In this document: one piece after another, positions 51,485 through 57,500 of the stretch
Layout: the number at the start of each line of letters is the position of its first letter
Position numbering within the stretch: position 1 is the stretch's first letter
Origin: Chrysomallon squamiferum
Lineage: Eukaryota; Mollusca; Gastropoda; Neomphalida; Peltospiridae
Assembly: GCA_012295275.1 (NCBI GenBank)
Contig: CM022676.1
Span: 8,848,586 to 8,906,085, forward strand
DNA length: 57,500 nucleotides
Direction: 5' to 3'
Notes under the pieces: generated by a model
The model's input: the letters and a program-made list of their open reading frames with translations, nothing else
What the model was told of the DNA's origin: nothing
Database searches by the model: none
Position numbers and translations under genes: made by a program

Positions 51485-52093
51485 TGCCACAGAACAAGTT
51501 ATTGTGTTTCCACTGATGTGACAACTTTCACACTGAGAATTGTGGATGACAACCACGTGATTTTTTTGCTGAAAGTTTTACCATCATTTGAAACTGATAT
51601 GTAAATAACACGAATAGCATCGACACCAGGAAAGCCATTATTCGGTATTTTGTATTTTCTTTTGGGTATAGGACACAAGGCCTCCACTGCATTCTGTACA
51701 TTTTTTTATTTTTTTATTTTTTTTGCTTTTCTGAATAATTAGTGAGTTGTTGATCTGTGAATGAAACTTTATAAGTACATTTTAATTCAAATGATTTTAC
51801 CATGGACACCTATTTTTCATTTCGGGTCTTATGATGAGTGAGAAAAGAATTTTCCTCACTATGAGCTCTTCTTTTACCAGTTAATGATAATGCATCATTT
51901 ATATGTTACTAGCTAAAACAAAATCAGTACACAATATTCATAGTGTTTGCTAACCCACAAATGTTTTTATTTTCTTATATACTGTAAATCTTGACAACGC
52001 AATCGCTGTAAATATTCTTTGTAAAAAAAATGATATATTGATTATCATAACAAAAATAATAATAATAATCAGTATACTACTACTAATAAAGAC

Positions 52094-52127
<34 letters not shown>

Positions 52128-52164
52128 TAATAATAATAATCAGTATACTACTACTAATAAAGAC

Positions 52165-52211
<47 letters not shown>

Positions 52212-54974
52212 GAGATATCTATTATGCAAAGAACTAAATTCTTCATCTTATTACAACTGTAGTTGCAAAAACTACTACTACTAAAACTTACATAATTTCT
52301 CGCAGTTTACACGTTGCTTTTGAGCTGATAACAAAATATTTAGCGCTAACTGTAACATTATCACAAGGGTCATCAAGGAGATCACATCCCTCCCCATCAT
52401 TAATGTCATGAACAACTGGTGGAATTCGAATATCAGTGGAGCAGTCAGCACCCATAAAATTTCTCTCACAGACACAAGTTCCTGATTAAAAGATAACAAA
52501 ATAAAAAAATAAAATAAAAAACACATAAAGAATGGTGATAGTTAAAAGCAAGGCATAAAGGCATTCTTTTTTTATTTTTTTTTTTTAGTATTAAAATAAG
52601 GCATAGACTAATCTACAATTTCAACATGAAGTAAAAGAAATATATGTTAAACAGAAAGTTCACATGATGCCATACACCTGAGCAAATATCACTCTATCGT
52701 AAGAAAATGTTTATAACGGAAAATAATTATTTAACTGAGTAAAATAAATCAAATGTACACCACTCTTAATTTTGTTCATGATTATTGTATATTTATTGTA
52801 GACTCGGCTTTAAACTTGGGAAATATGTTGAGTTAAAGCTAAGAAAGCAGACGATGAAAAGAAACAAACCATTAGCACACTGCCCTCTATGTGAACAGTG
52901 AGATGGACAGGAAACTCTGATGACTTTAGTCAGTATCGATTCTTTCCCTTTTGTCTCATGAAATTCTTCATTCATAACTGCTTCAGTTACGCAAGAAGAT
53001 TTCACATTTTCTATCGCTGATTCAGCAAAGATGGTTTGCCCAGATGCCTGAATAACAGAAAACTAATTTCATTTACTAGAATATGTTTCGTTTTTACTTT
53101 TTTGCAGAGCTGATACATCTTCAGTCTTCTGTGTATTATTTCTTATTGAAGGGAAAGGGAATATAAATGTCAAGGTTCTTCTGAATAGAAAGTGTGCAGC
53201 AGATTTATGTTCTCTTAGTTTTTAATCATATGTATGAACCAGTGAACTTGTAGTTCAAAAATATATTAAGAATATTGTTTTAATAAGTAATTAAGATTTT
53301 TTTTAAATGTCTTTCTTTCTCTTTATTTGCATTGTTTAATTCCACTAACACCATGTTAATTCTCTGAGAAAGTGTAGCTGGACTGATTCCAGTTTCAACA
53401 AACAACTGTTATAAATGTAAACATTTTATCTTGTTGTTTAGAAGGACAAACAAAAGCAGATATCATGGCTATCTGCACATCATGAACAGGATTGTTGCAA
53501 TCCGTATAACTGTCATACAGGGCAGGTTTGTAAATCTTCTGTCTGCTGTTGCACAAAAAGTGGCCAGCCCAACCTAACTTCTTTGAGAGGATTCTCACCA
53601 CGTCTTCGTATAGTTTTGAATCGAGCTCGAAATCATTGGCAGCGTTTATAAAATTACAGTGACGACAGAACACATAAAATAATTGGGGAGATATGAGGTC
53701 AAAACCTGGAGGCCTTGTCCATCTGAACTAAAAATTAAAATTTCAGAAGTTTGTATTTTAACCATTATGCTGTATGAAGAAATAATCAAATCCTCACCAT
53801 GCTGCTAAATATACAGTCTTCCAGATTTCCACCCACAAATTTGCTTTGAACTGATTGACACTTTTTTGATTGTGAGAATAATTTCTCACATATCCGTGTT
53901 GCTAGGGATTTTGCAATGGTCTGCGTAGTATTTGATACATCCTGTGGGAAAAAGTGAAGAAAAAATGTAAATACTGACACATATCTCACTTAACAGAAAT
54001 TACAAAAAATAATAATAATGACAACAAGAACAGTAGCTCTGGAAATTCAAATTCAGAAAGCCAAAGCTAAATTAGGAGTGCCATTTAGTAGAACGTCTCC
54101 ACCCTAAATTCAATCATTTAATATTATTCACGTTATTCTATTTGGGAACAGGGAAATGCAATCTCTTGAGTACAGGGTTGTACCAGTTGATCAAGATAGA
54201 ACAAAGTTTGTGTGTTTGTATGTTGAAAGAGAAACACAAAGAGAGAGAATGTTAAGAGGTGATCAATTTGCTATCAATTCAGCTCAACATAATGCACCAA
54301 AAGACTCACTTTTTTTTTTCTGGAACTGCTGTGAACATTGTCTTTACTTTCAGCATAAGTGATAGATCTCTTTTTCTTGCGAGCTCGGAACATGCATCGT
54401 CTCCTATTTGGTTTTTCCACTGTTTTAGGTTTGATAGGCTTGACAGAACTCACGCTCCGCTATTGATTCGTCGCAGGACGGATGTTTATATATTCATTTG
54501 TTTAGGACAATAACACAGGAATGAAACGTCTTTCCACTTCTTGAGGGTGTTACAGTAGTTTATTTCTCAATAAGAGATTCTCCGAATCAAATAATCTGTC
54601 AGAACATTAAACTGTGTCACTTGTTTGACATATCCATCATGCTCACATCAGAAAATATTAACAGAATACAATACCACTTCTACCACTATTATTATTATCA
54701 GAACAACTAAGTATGCCATACCTAATCATAACAGCACATCTGGATACATATATTTTTCAAAACATACCGTACTTTATTCATAATAATAAAAAAATAAAAA
54801 AAATAAAAATGATGGCAAAAAGAAAAGAAAAGAAAAAAGAAACAAATTAAATTAATAATTTCTGACAAGTACTTCCAAGAGTTCACGAAGTCCTTTTCAT
54901 TTTTTTTCGGCAGCTTGTCACTACCACGCAGATATCTTTTCCCTGTACCAAGTTCTTCACAGAGACCTCTTGTA
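51485..54974 (-). CDS. VWDE-like protein, internal exons, right duplicate
   Basis: Exons (minus, in order): 54873-54974, 54310-54454, 53798-53941, 53599-53727, perhaps ~53350-53405, 52870-53047, 52292-52481, ~51485-51693. The first reads TRGLCEELGTGKRYL...FVNSW, the close of a vWD domain as in VWDE. The second is basic (RKKKRSITY), the third has a cysteine pair and ends FVGGNLEDCIF. The sixth and seventh join in phase to a complete six-cysteine EGF-like domain (CPSHCSHRGQC, then GTCVCERNFMGADC), followed by CDLLDDPCDNVTVSAKYF as at the start of an IPT/TIG-like unit. The last has YISVSNDGKTFS, then in another frame VVVIHNSQCESC, so one A is probably missing from an A run. Phases agree through the first four exons; the join into the last exon does not fit, so an exon is unseen or damaged. 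The 5' end lies to the right, outside what I can recognise. Likely secreted or extracellular matrix-like. Confidence 0.55.
52292..53047 (-). CDS. EGF-like domain encoded by two exons, right duplicate
   Basis: Exon 52870-53047 starts after TTCTGTTATTCAG and ends at AATG/GTTTGT. Exon 52292-52481 starts after CTTTAATCAG and ends at AT/GTAAGT. The joined codon gives Asn-Gly-Thr. Cysteine order C-x3-C-x5-C-x4-C-x1-C-x8-C fits an EGF-like fold of the compact type that follows vWD regions in VWDE-like proteins. Confidence 0.7.
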
Positions 54975-55448
54975 CTTTTATAATCCAGGATATGAAGGGT
55001 AGATGAACACATTTATGAATTTGTTGTTAAAATATATACGTAAGAGAACTCTTGCTTCTGTAGGAAAGTATACCTCAGTGGAAAAAGAAGGAATAGAAAT
55101 GACGAGAAGAAAATTTAGGACGTCTGATGGTAATTAAATTAATCCGATTTGTATTACCATTATGAAAAGAAAACTGAAAAGTAAAACACACTGCATATGT
55201 CTTGTTTATTCTTTTATTTTGTCACATACTGACTGTGTGTTTTTCAGCTGAACTAATGAGTCTCTCAAACAGACACACAGACAAACACACACACGAACAC
55301 ACATACACAAAAATAAAATAGAAATAAGATTATAATCAAATAACACTAATAAAGATCAGAAAACATGTGTAATCTGTTATTACTTGCTTTATACTGAATT
55401 ACATCTAAAAATGAAGATAATCTGATTTCTATAGCATTGTGAAGATAA

Positions 55449-56083
55449 CGATTAAGAACATGTGACACCGATCTCCAGATGATAGCTTTTTACAATGAGA
55501 GAACAAAACACAGAAAACCGATAATATGAAAACTTAAAAAGAAGCGCTATAATAAGGCATAATGATTCATTTTCGTTATTCCATTATGAACTATCATTTG
55601 AAATCTTAGAATTACAGAAGCATATATTTATGTCATCATCTGATATTAGTACTGAGGGCCTGTACAGTTATTTATTTATATTTTATTTTTACTCGCTGTT
55701 GTTTATTTGTACAGTGATATGTATGTACTCGAATAAATAAATAAATAAATACATAAAATACATACATAAATAAATAAATCTGAAGTAATAGTCAAAGCAT
55801 CTCAACCACTCCACACAATCAGCTAGTTAATCTTTTAAATGTCTTACGGAAAAAAAAAAAAAAAAAAAAAAAAAACACGCTCACACACACGCACACACAC
55901 ATAGACACAAAACCGGTGACGATAATTCTCAAGATACCTGCGGATTTAAAATCAGTGACGTAGACCTATTTTACGTCATTGTTTCAGATTTGACGCAATA
56001 CGAGACATGACCCATGTATACTGATGCTTGCCAGTTGGTTTGTTTTTCATTATTATTATTAGTAGTATTAGTATTAGTATTAA

Positions 56084-56124
<41 letters not shown>

Positions 56125-56975
56125 TTGTTGTTCTCGTTCCAATAAAAGGCATACCAGAATGATATTCATGCGTCACGTAGAATTCTTTTCAGAAAGCGGT
56201 ATGACTGATATTCTTTGTGCATCTCAGTACAATCTTTGTGCTGTAATATTAATTGGCCGAAATTTAAAAACACATTTGTTTTTTGTTTGTTTTCTTTTTC
56301 ATCTCAGTAGAATTTAAAACAGAGAAAAAGATCGTAGTTTTCACCATTACAGTCTACCCGTTTTCTCAGAGTTGCAGTTTGTTCATCTTTAAATCTGACC
56401 AAATAAAACCATTTTACTGATAGAATGTCTTCAAAATATTACTGAGCGCGAAAGTAATTGGCCTGTTAGAGTCTGTGAAAATCCTGTTTTGGCGGTATGG
56501 ATTGTGATAAGTCACCTGATGAATATACTGTCATTTGATGTTTATTTGTAATTCAGTTTCAGTGCATTAAACGCTTACAGTCTGTATGAACGTTTTCCTA
56601 CGTTCTGATTTATTTTGGTTACGACAGACCAAACTCTTTTCTTGCTAAAGGAATAAAGGTAAAGGTTTCTTTTCCTTAACAAGTTAATTTATGTAATTTA
56701 TATGAACTGTTAGAGAAAGAAATGTCAAATTCAATACTAATTTAATTAACAGGAGAGCTTGAAAATATTTTAAGTGATTTATACAACAACAACAACAACA
56801 ACAACAATAATAATAATAATAAGTAAATACTTTCAAAAATATAAATATTTACATTCTTACATACTTGTCTGTAATAAAAATTATTATCAATAAATTTAGA
56901 TCAGGTAAATTAATTCAAGTCCATTCAAGTTGATTTTTGCGTAAAATTAAAAGCTGAAATTATTTACATATTTCC

Positions 56976-57030
<55 letters not shown>
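55449..57030. other. Spacer without a recognised gene
   Basis: Contains AAAT and AGT/TAG tracts (55730-55780, 56055-56124), an A run at about 55850-55875, an AAC/AAT tract at 56786-56822 and an ATT tract at 56977-57032. No splice-bounded frame or transposon end was seen. Confidence 0.55.
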
Positions 57031-57033
<3 letters not shown>

Positions 57034-57038
57034 GAAAA

Positions 57039-57147
57039 ATGACTAAAGTACGTCCGTCTCGAAAAAACCTCCACAAAACGTTTAAGAAGAAATGGTGGTT
57101 TTATTTGCTTTTTGTGCTTTTCTTCACGACTATTCTCGATAAAACAG
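57039..57147 (+). CDS. Possible first coding exon with signal sequence
   Basis: ATG in the context GAAAAATGA opens 36 codons: a basic stretch (MTKVRPSRKNLHKTFKKK) then WWFYLLFVLFFTTIL, a hydrophobic core, ending at AAAACAG/GTAAAC in phase 1. This looks like a leader or signal-anchor exon of a + strand gene continuing beyond the window. The phase matches the Ig leader exons, but the sequence is unrelated. A chance frame after an ATT microsatellite is possible. Confidence 0.3.
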
Positions 57148-57500
57148 GTAAACTGTTAATTGTGGCTAGAATTTCACAAATAATTAAAATAATCCTACAC
57201 GAAATCAATACGAAAACGAAGCCATGAGTACGCAAGAGCTTTTAATTCAGTTAATATTTCAGCCAGTGACAGTATTTAGTTTCTTTGTATTTACGGAGGC
57301 AGTTATATCATATATTCACTCAGTGATGATGTGATGAATATAATCAACACTTACATTCTGTATGTGACGAATTCACTCAGTATTTGTAGGCAGGCATATT
57401 TTAATGAATGTATTGTCCATTTCTTATTAGTGATGTTATCATAAATTAATTCAGTATTTCTCATCAGTACTTTATTATAATTATTATTATTATTATTATT

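Larger units (their letters stand above)
51347..55448. repeat. Right copy of the 4-kb tandem duplication
   Basis: Collinear with 47361-51346. An AATAATCAGTATACTACTAC segment is itself duplicated in this copy (about 52060-52165). The right border lies near 55440-55448, after TTTCTATAGCATTGTGAAGATAA. Confidence 0.9.

Overview
This is AT-rich, intron-rich animal DNA, full of ATT/AAT, AC and TTTA microsatellites and small TA-flanked DNA transposons. The gene content (a tandem family of tiny secreted immunoglobulin-domain genes next to a gene resembling VWDE, the von Willebrand factor D and EGF domain protein) and the sequence texture suggest a lophotrochozoan, most likely a cephalopod mollusc. 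That assignment is inference; no species marker is present. There is no bacterial gene, rRNA or CRISPR array, and I recognised no tRNA.

Layout. 1-2.1 kb has no recognisable gene. 2.1-3.17 kb is an inverted fragment of the repeat unit that fills the next 43 kb. 3.17-46.2 kb is a head-to-tail array on the + strand. Each full unit has a 55-nt leader exon, an intron holding a degenerate ~29-bp minisatellite, one 341-350-nt Ig exon (phase 1 in, phase 0 out), a short exon 3 that begins with or soon reaches an in-frame stop, and further down a small acceptor-preceded exon with a conserved 15-16-codon reading frame (ISQLNP...). Six copies look intact (leaders at 3527, 10031, 15679, 22889, 30761, 35972) and a seventh (44208) is decayed. 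Copies 1-3 are nearly identical and recent; 4-7 are older. Between genes lie leader-exon relics without Ig partners, an orphan Ig-like exon in five positions, Tigger/pogo-type transposon remnants, a TA-flanked MITE family and one mariner-type remnant.

47.36-55.45 kb is a ~4-kb tandem duplication on the - strand. Each half holds the same exons of a VWDE-like protein: the end of a vWD domain, linker exons, an EGF-like domain and an IPT/TIG-like segment. The left copy is clearly broken; the right copy is mostly open but has a probable one-base homopolymer frameshift. A possible signal-sequence first exon of an unrelated + strand gene lies at 57.04 kb.

Working picture: the window holds a young, still rearranging multigene family of secreted, single-domain, five-cysteine Ig proteins of about 135 residues, with a possible alternative C-terminal tail. 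An immune-recognition or other binding role is plausible but not shown by the sequence.
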